DNA of 64,000 nucleotides from Flammula alnicola. Its lineage: Eukaryota; Basidiomycota; Agaricomycetes; Agaricales; Strophariaceae. Of this stretch, positions 11,277 to 24,100 are shown piece after piece; within the stretch, counting starts at the first letter, position 1, and each line of letters begins with the position of its first letter. A program made the position numbers and the translations under genes. The notes beneath the pieces are model-generated. The model was given only the letters and a program-made list of their open reading frames with translations, was not told the origin of the DNA and searched no databases. The DNA lies in assembly GCA_015499995.1 (NCBI GenBank), contig JADNRV010000018.1, forward strand, positions 1-64,000. Direction: 5' to 3'.

Positions 11277-13982
11277 GTGAGCAATCGCATTTCACAATAT
11301 CTATGCGATACGACAACTCATTCAAATGATACTTTAGCGTTAGACCATCACCAGCCTTTAAACGCACAAGGTAGGTATCAGTCATCCTACAGGACTCCTG
11401 ATTATCAATCAATTCCTCCATCATCGACTGTTCACTCAAGGCCAAGTTTTGTGGCGATGTCAGTACATTAATTTCCATTGGGTGACAGCGTCTAACATCA
11501 AGTACAGCACCGAAAAATCGCGTCTGTTTGCTCTGATAATCGGCATTAACACATACGAGTCGGACGAGTTCAGGAACCTTCGCGGTGGTGTTGCCGATGC
11601 AGAATCATTCAAGCAATACCTCGAAGTTGATCTCAAGGTTCCTCGGAGCCAGATAACCTTTCTGACTGAAAAAGGCGCCTCCCGCTCCGCCGTCCTTAGT
11701 GGCTTCAAGAGTCTCCAGAACGACTCCCGCATACAACGAGGGGATCCTATCTTCGTTTTCTATGCCGGTCATGGAGGAGAACTCAAACCGCCGGAGGGCT
11801 GGGACACGGGCGGACGCAAAATCCAAGTGTTGGTACCTCACGATTACTCAACGAAACGCAAAATTACTGGCATTACCGATCGTGAACTGGGAAAGTTGCT
11901 TAATGGAATTGCAAAGGAGAAGGGCGATAACATCGTGGGTTATTTCTCAATGCTCTTCGACGTTTTTCGTTGATTTCCTTAACTCCGATCTTAGACTGTT
12001 GTATTCGATTGTTGCCACGCAGCCTCTGGGACGAGGGGGATGAAGACGAGTCGCCGTCCCTCATCCGGTCTGGCGGTGAAGAATTGGACTGCAGCATCTA
12101 CGGGAACATCTATTCCTCGCAAGAAGACGAGAGAGGCGCCAAACTTGCTCCTGACACAGCTTATGTCGGCCTAAACTCACACGTTCTCGTCGCGGCATGC
12201 AACTCCGCTGAGTACGCCAAAGAATCCAACGGTCGTGGCAACTTTTCGACTGCCTTTCTCACCCTTCTTCGAACAACGGGACCTGATAAACTAAGATATT
12301 CCGATATCTTGAAAGAGATGGATCTTATCCCAAAGTTGGTAACATCAAATGCCTTGTGGTCTGGGCGAGCTATTGACATGCGAAATATTTCTGTTTATCG
12401 CAGCCAAAACCCTCAATGCGAGGGTGTGAATCAGAACCGCTTCATCTTCAACAAGATGGTTCTTCCTCATCAGCGTGCACCCATTCCCGTTCGATCCGAG
12501 CAGGGAAATTTTATTCTTGAGGCTGGCACTGCTCAAGGAATCAACATTGGCGCCGAGTTTACCATTTACGCCAGGAAGGAGGACGTCGCTCGTGAAAATT
12601 CGAAGGGAGTATTGGTTGTTGATTCAAATAAACTGGAATCCTACTCCGCTACTATGAAGGTGCTCGCTGACGCGCCCAGTCTTTCTCTTCCTCAGCCTGG
12701 TGTTGCTGTGCAAACAACCGCAGGTCATCGACCCGATCTTCGACTCTTTATCCGCCCTGATCCCCAACAATCTTTGATCTCGCTAGTGCGAGAGACAAGG
12801 CACCATTTCCCGAATGTTACCATTGTTGATCAGGAGGAAGATGCACAGATTTCCATCGAAATGTTAAATGGAAAAGTAACACTGCGCATCGTGGAGCAGA
12901 AGTTGAAGCGGTATAATTTCGCTCGTCAAATTGATGGCATCGATCCGACGCTGGAGGGGCTAAGCCCAGTAGTCAAGGCTGCGGCACACTACTACTGGCA
13001 GCTTAATCGCACAAACGACAGCCCTGAAGTTACGAACAGCATTCAGGTGGAATTCTACAAACTACGCGAGGACGATTCAGAAGATCTGATTCCCGTTGGA
13101 GACAATCTCTGCGTCGACAACGAGGTCGATTTCGTAGTCGAAGAAGACGAACCGTACGGCGTCAAATTAATAAATACAAACAAATCTCGCGATTTCTTTC
13201 CGAGCCTTTTTTATTTCGATAACAGCGATCTTAGTATAGGTATGTCTCTTCGGGAAAATATTCGCCAAAGGTTCTGCTGATCGAGTCAACATCATATAGG
13301 ACCCTACTACCAACACCCACTTCCAGGAGCTGCAAACCACATCGCCGAGCCCCCTTTGCCCATGAATGGCGGAAGTCTCACTATTGGATATGGTGCAGGA
13401 GGAGCCGCACCGTTCTCCTACTTTCTACGCGAAGGACAAGATGTCGATATCGGGTTCATGAAAGTCTTCCTCTTCAGTAAACCTGTCGACCTCTCGGACG
13501 TAGCTCAGGACACGCCATTCGAAGAAGGACGCCATCAAAAGACGTGGAAGAAAACAGTGAAGCCGACTTGGGGTACTGTCACTATACCTGTGATCCAACG
13601 CCGAGGCCCTTTGACCAAACAGAGTCCCAAGGCCGAAGGGCAATCTCCTTCCATGGCGGCTACTTCGGCATCTGACATCCCCGCACAGGAACCGGAAGGG
13701 ATGAGGATGCGAGATTTGGAAGTTGAGAATGAAAGGCTCAAAAACGAAGTGCATCAACTCAAGGAGGAATGTGCGAGCTTGCGGGACGACCTACGAAAGA
13801 AGGAGGAAGAGTCTGCAAATTTGACAAAGCAACTTGAATCAGAAAGACGAGAACGACACACCCCGCAGGGTCAACCCAGTCGCACGCATTCCAGGACACC
13901 AGATCCCAAGGGCAAGACAGCGGGCCCGGATGGTCGTAAACCTCATGCGCCGACTAGACTTGGACCTGACAGGCGCCGTTAG
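11277..13982 (+). CDS. Caspase-like protease paralog B with coiled-coil tail, apparent frameshift after catalytic Cys
   Basis: Same architecture as A and C. The start is uncertain: an ATG at 11277 can be joined by a short intron (donor after 11460) to the frame reading KSRLFALIIGINTYES, or translation may begin at 11449. Catalytic His is in VFYAGHGGE (about 11765). Catalytic Cys is in VVFDCCHAASGTRG, in the exon starting at 11995 after intron 11935-11994. Right after that motif the frame breaks at a G5 run (12035-12039). Six G would continue into DEDESPSLIRSG and the long downstream frame. The p10-like part (VAACNSAEYAKES), middle module (QNPQCEGVNQ) and beta-rich module (VDFVVEEDEPYGVKL, GYGAGGAAPFSYFL) are all open. 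Unlike A and C, it ends in a charged coiled coil with heptad Leu (LEVENERLKNEVHQL onward) and a basic tail. Stop at 13980-13982. Confidence 0.82.
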
Positions 13983-16687
13983 CGCGAACTCCGAGTCGAG
14001 TGTCTTTTCAATACCTGACCGTGGCGTAGATTCGATATCCTTGTACTGCTATTACTGATCAGACCGAGAATGCATTTGAATTGACGCGAGCGTTCGTCTT
14101 GTTCTGAGAGATGCTTTCACGTTTGCAAGGGCGCTTGATTGTTCAAAGGCTGGTGGGCGCCTATCTCCTTCAAGGTCATAGCGAATTCTGACAATTGTGG
14201 TTAATGAGTTCATTCTGCTGTTGTGAGCGTAGTGCAGAGAGAATGCTTCAATAGGGTCCAATGTCAGATCGTGATGAGTAGTCTCCCACAAGACCGCTCG
14301 TCTAGGATCTCTGGGGTCTCCGAGAGATTCAGCGGGCGGTCATGTGATCTCATCGGCCGAATTTCAGGGGGACCGTCTTCCCGGCTTCTCTTCATTCCTA
14401 CTCGCTCTCTTTTCACGTTTCGCATGAGCGTGTTCGCTTACTATAGTGCACCATTGCTGTTCCTCTGTCAACTTCGATGTCGTTCGTCTCCCTAAATCAC
14501 GCAGATTCAGCGTTGCCCCCATATGCACCTCTAACTGGTTGGCCATATCCCGCTGAATTTCTGTGCCCAGCGATTTTCTTTTTGGTCGAACCTTTCAGCA
14601 GGTCTGCTGTCGGATTGGCCCCATGCTGCAACATGCGTGCTCCCGCCAGGCAGGGTGTACCATTCCAGAACTCTCTTGCTGCGGGGCTCGCTGTCGTTTA
14701 ACCACGGCACCCGAGATTACCACAGGACAGACGCTGATTTTTTGAGCCATGCGGCCAGTTAATTTTGCACTACGTGCCGGGCTATACCGCCGCGAGAGCG
14801 TCGAGCCTGCGACGACGGGTCGGTATCCACTTCTAGCTAAGGATCATCATCCGATGGGAGTCGCCGCTGCGACCCTCGAAGACCACCAGCATCCTTAAGT
14901 ATTTATTTATTTGCGTTATGTAACTGGGATACTGATGAAACGTCGTTCTCAGCCTTCCCTGTGGGTTGAATACAATCGATGAGGCCTGTATACAAGTTTT
15001 GACATTTTCTCACACAACGGTGACAATGTCAGTTTGCTGACGAGGTTAGTCGTTTCAACGTGGTAAGCACAATGCCAGTTTGCTGCATCGGGTGCTCGAA
15101 ATTTTTGAAGCCGCTTCTAACCATTTCATAGTCGTGTCCTTCAGACCTTGACTAAAATCGTATGAAACGACAGGTGCGTAGCATGGTATGCACCCTCGAG
15201 CGGAAGGATGTCATACTATCACGACTTGCATTCTGCGATTGCTCGCCGTGGTACGATTACCCTTGATCCCAATATTCCGATATTCCAGATCACGCCATTC
15301 TTTTCTCTTAAGATATTAATTACCATCTGTTTCAAGGTTGCAAAAAGCTCTTCATTTGCTTGAAACGCGATTCTTTCAATGGAGAATGGAGATCAGGCGG
15401 TATAAATTCTCCTTATCATTATTTTATTCCTATCGTGTTCGAATGACTCCATTCCAGACCCCCAACTCAAAACATGCGGTAGGGAGCCAGCACTTTGAGT
15501 CGACGATGATCATTGTGGTCGACTATGTCATTATGAAACACGACACCTTCCTGCACCCAGAAGCCATTTTTCGATGGCATTTCTGTAGTATTGGGTATAG
15601 AATGGGATAGAAACATCGGTTAACTTTGGTCAGCAGATTTTTAATCTGAATTATCTTTGACTACTAGTGTGAAGTCCTTCACCGTTAGATTTGTTTCCGA
15701 ATGTTCGAACTTTGGCGTTAGCTTGGCGGCATCATGTCTTTCTGAAACCGGGAAATTCATTCCAGAATCTCCTTAACGACCTCCGAGAAAGGCTACTTGA
15801 AAGGTACTCTGAGTAACTTACGCAGAATGAAGGATACATACCTGAAAGTTGAAACGCGGGTATTGCAGTGTGTTCCTCAGGGTTACTTTTGGTCTTTTTT
15901 GGTGGTCCTCCGGGTGCGGTCTCCCCAATGCTAAGGCATCTACACTGTATATGTCCATTTATAGGTTGTTTAGGTCAATCTAAGTACTGCCTCTCGTATG
16001 TGGCGTGAAGTTTTGAATTCTGAGCGTCAAGCGGCGCTGTATGTCATTTGAGTTTTGACGGCCTCTGACGGCCGATGATCGAATTTGTGACAATCACCGA
16101 GAATCACCGAACTCGTTACTCCGAGACCACGTGCGGTGCTTTCAACTTCGCCAGTGCATGATGATGCAGCACAAGTGACAAGAGTCAAGAATCAAGATAC
16201 AACACTGACAGTCACCGCCGCTAGTTGCAAAACATTTCGAGTCCCAATCATCCGATCTGACTGTCTAATGCCCATCATGTCCGCAAATTCAAGTTTTTGT
16301 AAAGTTTCCTGAAGCGAACCTCAAACGAGGAAGCCGAGGGTCGACTTGGGGCATGCAGTCTTAGCCGGCTGCCCGCCGGTACTTTCGTGTCTCAGCATTA
16401 TGGTTTTGAACCTCATGAAATCATCGATTCTTCTTTTAGGTCATTCATTTCTTATGGTGTGCGATCTTGCATCGAGGCCAGGATACCGCATTCAAGCAAC
16501 GTGTCTCTGCGTGCCACTATATCCTCGACCAGATTTATATTCGCAGCCGACTAAATGCTTTCCCCCTAATAGTTTTCAGGCCATCAGAGAAATCCCTTAC
16601 CTTCGAAACGGCGCCCCCATGCTATGGTGATAAAGCGCAAGAATATTTTGCTAGAGCCTGCTGGTCGAAGGTCAGTTTTTGTCGCTC
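13983..16687. other. 2.7-kb region without a recognisable gene
   Basis: Only short open frames on both strands. A minus-strand stretch at 14052-14640 has a few coding-like segments, but frames change often and I recognise no domain. It could be a decayed gene. Confidence 0.45.
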
Positions 16688-19131
16688 ATGGAGGCCTCAC
16701 CAGTTAACCAACAACGTTCTTGTAGCTCTAGTACATCTGCGCTTCCAACGAATCTTTCCAAGTAATTACAATTCTCTTGCTGTTTGATAACTTGCAGTTT
16801 AGATTCCTTGACAGACCTAGTGTTTTCGCTTTAATTATCGGAATCAATTCATACAAGTCAAAGGAATTTTCAGACCTTTACGGTGCTGTACCAGACGCGC
16901 GTCTGTTCGAGGACTATCTCAAGACCGATCTCAAGGTGCCCAGCAACCAGGTTTGCGTTCTCCTCGATCAAGCTGCGTCACGCAAAGCCATCATCGAAGC
17001 CTTCATTGCTCTCAAGAATGACGATCGCATAAAGAAGGGAGATCCAATCTTGATTTTCTTTGCTGGTCATGGCGGCGAACTTCAGCTGCCGGAAGACTGG
17101 GCATCTCGAGGCCTCGGAACCATAATCCAAATGTTGGTGCCGCAAGACTATTGCTCCAAGTCATTGGAGTCAAAGCCAGTCCCTGGTATACCTGATCGCA
17201 CGATTGCAGCTCTGCTGCAAGGAATAGCAGAGGAGAAAGGGGATAACATCGTGAGTTTCTCTAAAATGTCTTCCACGCAATCCGTCCAACTGGGAGGTAG
17301 ACCCTTGTGTTTGATTGTTGCCATTCAGCATCTGGTACGAGAGGAAACGTGGGACCAGAGCGTGTTCGGTCTGTGGTAGTCAACTCTGCAATTCACACAG
17401 AAGACCTCGATCAGGAAATTTTGGACTCAATGGCCTTCAGAATCCCAAACAACGCTCCTAGATATCTATACTATGGTTTACGCTCGCACATCCTTATTTC
17501 GGCATGCGGCTCCGACGAAACCGCCAGGGAGAGATATGGCCGTGGTAAATTTACAACCGCGTTTATCAAGCTCCTCCGTACCATTCCACTAGACAAGTTG
17601 AGGTATTCCGACATTCTAACCTATATTGATGTTATCCCAGGGTGAGAGTTATCCTATGTCTGTCTCCGATCATTCTTGACGTTGCGATATTGCGCCTAGA
17701 CAAAACCCTCAGTGTGAAGGTATCAATCAACACAGGTACCTTTTCGATGGGAAGGTTGCCCCTCCTTCACCTGCATCATTCATTTGTCGATACGACGAAA
17801 TGCTGGGTATAATTGTTATCGACGCAGGCGCCGCTCATGGTGTCAGCAAGGGAACCGAATTCGGCATCTATCACCAACGAGACTTAACATCTCGATTACC
17901 CCTCGGAACTCTCACTGCTGACAAAGTGACCAGTTACTCTTCGGTTATGACGATATCCAAGCTCTCGCAGAATTCCTTCCTCAATGCTCTCCGTACCCAT
18001 CCCTCCCCGGAACTTGTCGCCGTTCAAACGAAAGCAGGCCAAAGAGAGTACATTTATGTTTACATCACACCCTCCAACTACCTTTCTCCTTTCGAGGATC
18101 CAGCCTACCAGTTTCTGGTCTCGTTGTTGCAGGATGACAAACGTGACTTGCATAACATTGCAATTGCCAATGATGTCGATCGTGCACACCTAGAGCTCAC
18201 CATCGAGAACCACGAGGCGATTTTCCACCTCAGGGACAAGATGGCAACGCAGTATGGCTTCACTCATCGATTCCGCAGCGTTGCAGCTTCAGTCGACGAG
18301 GTCGCTCGATTTCTCACTGCGGCATCAAAGCACTATTGGGATCTCTGTCGTGCGAGCCATGTCAATGAAGTAGCGAGCCACGTTCAACTGTCGTTTTACA
18401 GATTGCAGGAATCCCAATGTTCATTCTTTGGTGCGGAGCAGCCAGAGATGTTCCCTGTCGGCGGCGATCTTTGCCGAAATGGTGTAATCGACTTTTCGGT
18501 TGACGAAGACCGTGTTTATGGGATCAAGCTCACGAACAACAGTCCTCATGATTTATATCCAAGCTTATTTTATTTCGATGGCACTGATTTCAACGGTAGA
18601 GGTACGCTAATCTCCTGAATGATATGTTCATGCTTGACTGACCTTTCTGATTTAGTAACTTATTATAAACCCCATTCAAGTGGCCAATACGTTCTGGATG
18701 TTCCTTTGAAGAAGGACGGAGGTACTCTTACTATCGGCTATGGCTCGGGAGGAGTGCCGCCATTCGCCTACTCTCTACAAGATGGACGGGATATCGCTGT
18801 AGGTTTTTTGAAGTTATTTGTCTTCACCAAGCCTGTCGACCCATCGACTAGCCCCGCGTCTTATCTCTCCACGGCCAACCTACGAGAGACAGCGACGGAT
18901 ACTTGGGGGGCTACAGTCATCCCCATAGTCCAACGGCGGCCCAAACGAGAGCGACTCCATCGCAACCCACAGCTGGTGGTAAGCGCTCAAAAATTCACAT
19001 CGGGTCAGGGTAATGCACTAACGTCCGTAGGGCCAAATGCTACCTCCGAGTCTGCCCAACGTGAACACACATGCCAGAGCGCAGGCCTTAACTCGAGCTT
19101 CCAGCATGCCCAGTCAATTCGGAGCAATTAG
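16688..19131 (+). CDS. Caspase-like protease (peptidase C14) paralog C, intact
   Basis: The one copy with no visible lesion, about 740 residues. Exon 1 (16688-16761) encodes a Ser-rich leader MEASPVNQQRS... ending TNLSK. The intron ends at CTTGACAG and continues PSVFALIIGINSYKS. Catalytic His about residue 110 (FFAGHGGE), catalytic Cys about residue 177 (LVFDCCHSASGTRG, exon starting 17301 after intron 17251-17300). SACGSDETARERYGRGKF forms the p10-like part. QNPQCEGINQHRYLF opens the middle module. VDEDRVYGIKL, SLFYFDGTDF and GYGSGGVPPFAYSL form the C-terminal beta-rich module. The family is cysteine proteases; fungal metacaspases cut after Arg/Lys, but the specificity of this group is unknown to me. 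The tail after VIPIVQRRP is Ser/Gln-rich and lacks B's coiled coil. Confidence 0.9.
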
Positions 19132-20306
19132 CTGGTCCGGTGGGGAACCTCGACAATATCGCCAGACCGGACAGTTCAATGCTACTTAATCTCCTTATAT
19201 TCAGGTCGAGTCTTATTACCTTTGTCTCCATTTTATCTCAATATTATGACATGCACTTGAATTTATGTAACTCGAGTTTCATTAATCACCATCATGCTTA
19301 TCTCTGACACCATTCAAATAATAGAAGGGCAGTCATTCCAGTCATTGAGATCTATTTTAGTCTAAGGTAGGTCTCGTGCATGATTTCCTCCGTTAAAAAA
19401 ACAATAATCACAGCGCTGAAGCGTAGTTTCTCTTCCTACTCTACCTCGGTGCACTAACCGCCCCCCCCTCCCTCTTAACACCGTTGCCCCCAATTCGTGC
19501 ACACGCCCCGATTGCGATGTCTAGGTGGTGCATATCTTCTCTGGCGCCACACCCAAGCCCAAGGGGCATCACCTATGCGTGCCCACGCACCCTTGCATTC
19601 GCGTCGGTGTCCAATGCCGGCTCATAACGTTAGCCCAGACATACAGCCCCATCCCACAACTCAGCCCCAACCTGTCCTTCGAGTTGTGGGAGCGCAACGG
19701 GTTTTCGGCGCGTTGTCAATTTCGTTGTGCCTGGCAGCCTATGCTCCCTGTCTCTAACCCACCTCCAGAAACGTGGGCTCTCGTGCCACTTCGAACTCTC
19801 TGGTTACCGTCGTTGCGCCTCACTCGTGCCTGGGTGTTAGGACGGCCGTAACGAGAGCGCTCTGGCATGACGAATGCGTCAAGGATGCTGGAAGGGATAC
19901 TTACAGGCGGTCACCGAGCCTCTTACGGCAGCCAGCTGCTGCCAGATGGACAGCACATACTCACCAACGGCCGCTCGTGCTCCGTTAGAGTCAGGTTCAG
20001 GTACCCGTGCGTGTCCAACACCCCCACCTCGCTCTCCCTCCGAGTCCCTCGACGCCTTCTCTGCCTCTGGGCTCGTTCGAGGTGGCGGGCACTTTGAGTA
20101 GGCAAGGTAAGCTTGTTTGCATCTACATGACAAGGAAAGCCAACCTTTCCAAGCAAGATCGACGAACGAGCTACGGGATGGGATACGGAAATTGCTGATT
20201 CCAGAAACCGCAGTGTACACCTGGTATGCATCGCGTCCCATTTTATCCTTCCTTCACATACCTAGTAAAAGTTTGCCTATTTCAAAGAAAATCGACAGGC
20301 TGAGCA
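19132..20306. other. Intergenic region, no gene supported
   Basis: Contains a C-rich stretch with a C8 run near 19463. Short overlapping open frames at 19497-20240 lack motifs and splice logic. Confidence 0.45.
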
Positions 20307-20608
20307 ATGAGAACCAAGCAAGAGGAGCAGGAAACCGAAACCAGGGAGCTTCGAAAATCCATCGATTCTCTTACCGGCGAGTTCAGTTCTCTACGGGAGG
20401 ACGTGACTGAGCTGCGTAGGGATGTAACGTTCCTTTCGCTCTTGCTTTTATCTTTATTGACACCATTCTTGCATCTTCTTTAAAGTTGGAGCGTACTGCT
20501 CACTACTCTCACCAGGCCGCTTCGAAGTTCGACGACAAGTTTTGCTTGATGAGGCACAGAAGGAGGTGGCTCATCTGGTCCCAAACGGGAACAGGACCAT
20601 TGGTTGAC
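20307..20608 (+). CDS. Possible small coiled-coil protein or its relic
   Basis: An ATG at 20307 opens a 38-codon stretch rich in Glu, Arg and Leu (RELRKSIDSLTGEFSSLRED), a clear heptad-like coiled coil. It meets a GTAACG donor-like site near 20423, with acceptor TTTAAAG near 20485. Downstream, LERTAHYSHQAASKFDDK is in the spliced frame, while a second frame carries VRRQVLLDEAQKEVAHL, so a frame break is possible. In-frame TGA two codons before the ATG supports this start. Family not recognised; may be a gene remnant. Confidence 0.3.
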
Positions 20609-21119
20609 AGCTGATAGACGATTGGTGTGAAGTGGCTTGTGGTGTTGCGACCAGAAGCAGACGAGAGACTCAGAAAGACGGGCGGCCAAGATCCCAGCTT
20701 TCTCGTACATTTTGGGGATGATTTGCAGTTCTACCAGTGACGGCAGCCCAGAGCCTATTCGCACCGTGGTCCGTCTGCCAGAGAAAATTCCACATGGACA
20801 AGGAAGCGGTTGGGAGAAAGCAGTATTTGGGCGAGTCATTTCGAGTCGTGAACTTGAATGTCAATGTCACGGTCATGGAACATATAAGACCCGGTGGTAA
20901 ATGTCGCGATTAGATTAGATTACGTAGATCGTTCAATCCACGCGAAAATTTGTGAATGTGACTCGATCGTCCAATTATAAGTTGACCAACAAAAAGTCTA
21001 TACTGATTTACTAGATACAGACAGCCACGATATCAGGTCTTTGGAATAGACCGTTCAGACTCTCGAGTCACTGTACATTATTTTCAAATCGATCCCCATC
21101 TAAACTTTTCATTCGACGG
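20609..21119. other. Promoter side of LeuRS, otherwise empty
   Basis: No supported gene. Contains the presumed promoter and 5' leader of the leucyl-tRNA synthetase gene. Confidence 0.45.
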
Positions 21120-24100
21120 ATGGCGCAAACCATAGAACTCGCCCAAGTACGTGTCTTTGACCGCTCATTCAACCTGGGCTAACCCATATCATTGCAGACG
21201 GCGAAGAGAGATCACCTAAAGGCGTTGGAAAAGCAGTCGCAGGATCGTTGGCAATCAGAAAAATTGTTCGAGGTCAACGCCCCGTCACAATCCGAACTCG
21301 CAGGCCTTTCCCCGGACGAAATCAAAGCCAAGTTTCCGAAATGGTTTGGAAACTTTCCCTACCCCTACATGAACGGAAGCCTGCATCTGGGACATGCATT
21401 CACCATCTCCAAAATCGAATTCGCGGCCGGGTACCAGAGGATGTTGGGCAAGCGCGTTTTGTTCCCCCATGGTTTTCATGTCACTGGAATGCCAATAAAG
21501 GTGTGTACATATTCTGTGCTATCGATCTCGCGCTCACGAATTGCACACAGGCATCAGCAGACAAGATTATTCGCGAAATGGAACTGTTCGGACCCGACTT
21601 TGAACGCTACGAGGAAATGCAAGCTGAACTGGAACTAGCAAAGGCTGAGGCAGAAAAGGCAATGATCGAGGACGAGCCTACGACGGCGGTCGGAAAAGCA
21701 AAGAAGGGAAAGCTGATCGCCAAATCGACAGGATTGACCTACCAGTTCCAGATCATGGAGTCCATTGGCGTTCCTCGGGCTGAAATCAAGAAATTCGCGG
21801 ACCCTCTGTACTGGTTGACATATTTCCCCCCCATTGCGATCGCAGACAACAACGCTTTCGGTTCGCGTATTGACTGGCGCCGCTCCTTCCTGACAACAAC
21901 CGCCAACCCTTACTATGATGCCTTTGTCCGCTGGCAGGTCAACAAGCTGCACAAATTGGGCAAGATCAAGTTCGGAGAACGATACACAATCTACAGCCCC
22001 AAGGACGGCCAACCTTGCATGGACCACGATCGTCAGGACGGCGAAGGGTATGGCCCCCAGGAATATACTGGCGTTAAGATGGAAGTCTTGGAATGGAGTC
22101 CGGCTGCGAAAGCAGCTATCGGGGACAAGGTGGGCGGCAGGAAGGTGTTTATGGTCGCTGCTACTCTGCGTCCAGAGACGATGTATGTTTTGATTGTCTC
22201 CTTGGTTATCCCATTATTGACGTTTTATTTCTCGTTCAGGTACGGTCAAACGAATACTTTTGTCGGCACTGCTATCAAGTATGGAATTTTTGCTGCCAAC
22301 GACAAGGAGGCATACATGTGCACTCTGCGTGCGGCTCGCAACATGGCCTACCAGGGCACAATCACACCCCGTGGACACATCGAACAGCTAGCTGAAGTTG
22401 ACGGCGCGAAGGTTGTTGGGACAAAAATCAAAGCGCCATTTGCAATCAATCCCGAGGTCTACGTTCTACCAATGGACAACGTCCTGCCTACCAAGGTATG
22501 CTGATCTTCGTTCGCGTATATTTGGTTACTGACCAAGAAACAGGGTACTGGTGTCGTGACATCCGTTCCTTCCGACTCGCCCGACGACTTCCAAACCCTG
22601 ACCGACCTGCGCAAGAAACCCGAATTCTACAAGATCGATCCCTCATGGGCTGCCATCGACCCCGTCCCTGTCATCTCCACGCCCACGTACGGCGAGATGA
22701 CTGCCCCGGCCGTCGTCAAGCAGTTGAAGATCCAGTCGCAGAAAGACACCAAGCAGCTGGCGGAGGCCAAGGAGATCGCGTACAAGGAAGGGTTCTATAA
22801 TGGCACCATGCTCGTTGGCGAGTTCAAGGGCGAGAGTGTGCAGGACGCAAAACCCAAGGTCCGCGAGGCGATGATCAATGCCGGGTTGGCGTTTGCGTAT
22901 GCGGAGCCGGAGGGTCTTGTCATCTCGCGCAGTGCCGATGAATGTGTCGTCGCGCTGATGGATCAGTGGTATTTGGATTACGGAGAGACAGCGTGGAAGA
23001 AGCAGACTGAGGGGTATGTTCTTGCACCTTTAATACGATATTTTCTCATTCTGACGATTTTTATCAGTCTGTTGGCGAGGATGAACACACACTCACAAGA
23101 GACTCGTCATGCCTTTGAGAAGACCTTGGATTGGTTGAACAAGTGGGCCTGCGCTCGTACCTACGGCCTGGGTTCAGTCCTGCCCTGGGACCCCCAGTTC
23201 TTAGTCGAATCTTTGAGTGATTCCACGGTCTACATGAGTTACTACACTGTTGCTCAGCTGCTACATGGTATGTCTATCATTTCACAGCGTCCAATCAATG
23301 ATGTAACCGAGAATCTTTTCTCCTCTCTAGAGGGAAACATCGAAGGTAGCAAACCTGGTCCTTTGGGCGTCACCCCCGAACAAATGACGGACGAAATCTG
23401 GGAATACATCTTCTGCAATGGCCCATTCCCCGACCCCTCGCCCCTGCCCCGCGAGAAAGCCGACGCTCTGAAAAACGAGTACCAGTACTTCTACCCCTTC
23501 GACGTCCGATCCTCCGCCAAGGACCTAATTCCCAATCATCTGACCTTCGCGCTGTACAACCACGCCGCGATCTTCCCTGAAGACAAATGGCCGCTGAGCA
23601 TGCGCGCGAACGGCCATCTGATGCTGAACGGAAAGAAGATGTCCAAGAGCACGGGTAATTCGCTGACCCTGCGCGAGGCGATTGAGAAATTCGGCGCTGA
23701 TGCGACGAGGTTGTCGTTGGCTGATGCTGGTGATGGTATGGAGGATGCGAACTTTGAGGAGAAGACCGCAAATGCCAATATCCTGAGGATTCATACTTTG
23801 TTGGCTTGGTGCGAGGTTGTTTCTCGTCTTTTTATTTTCTGGGAATGTGGTGCTGAGGTTTTATGTGACTGGATAGGAAATGGTCAAGGATCAGGCAAAT
23901 CTCCGTCATGGACCTCGCAACTACCACGATCAAGTCTTCGAGCAAGAAGTCAATGACCTGATCAACATCACCCAGAGTCACTACGAAGCGTGAGTGAAAG
24001 CGTCTTATTTTCTCGAAACATTGGCTAATGCATTTCTTATACAGAACTAACTACAAAGACGCACTGAAATACGGCTTCTACGACTTCCAGAGTGCACGTG

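Noticed and set aside
12028..12045. Programmed ribosomal frameshifting in caspase B
   Set aside because: No known slippery heptamer or clear downstream structure was seen, and similar G-run breaks in neighbouring genes suggest sequence error or decay instead.
19497..20240. Overlapping plus- and minus-strand frames as a gene
   Set aside because: Frames are short, mutually overlapping, GC-driven and lack splice logic or motifs.
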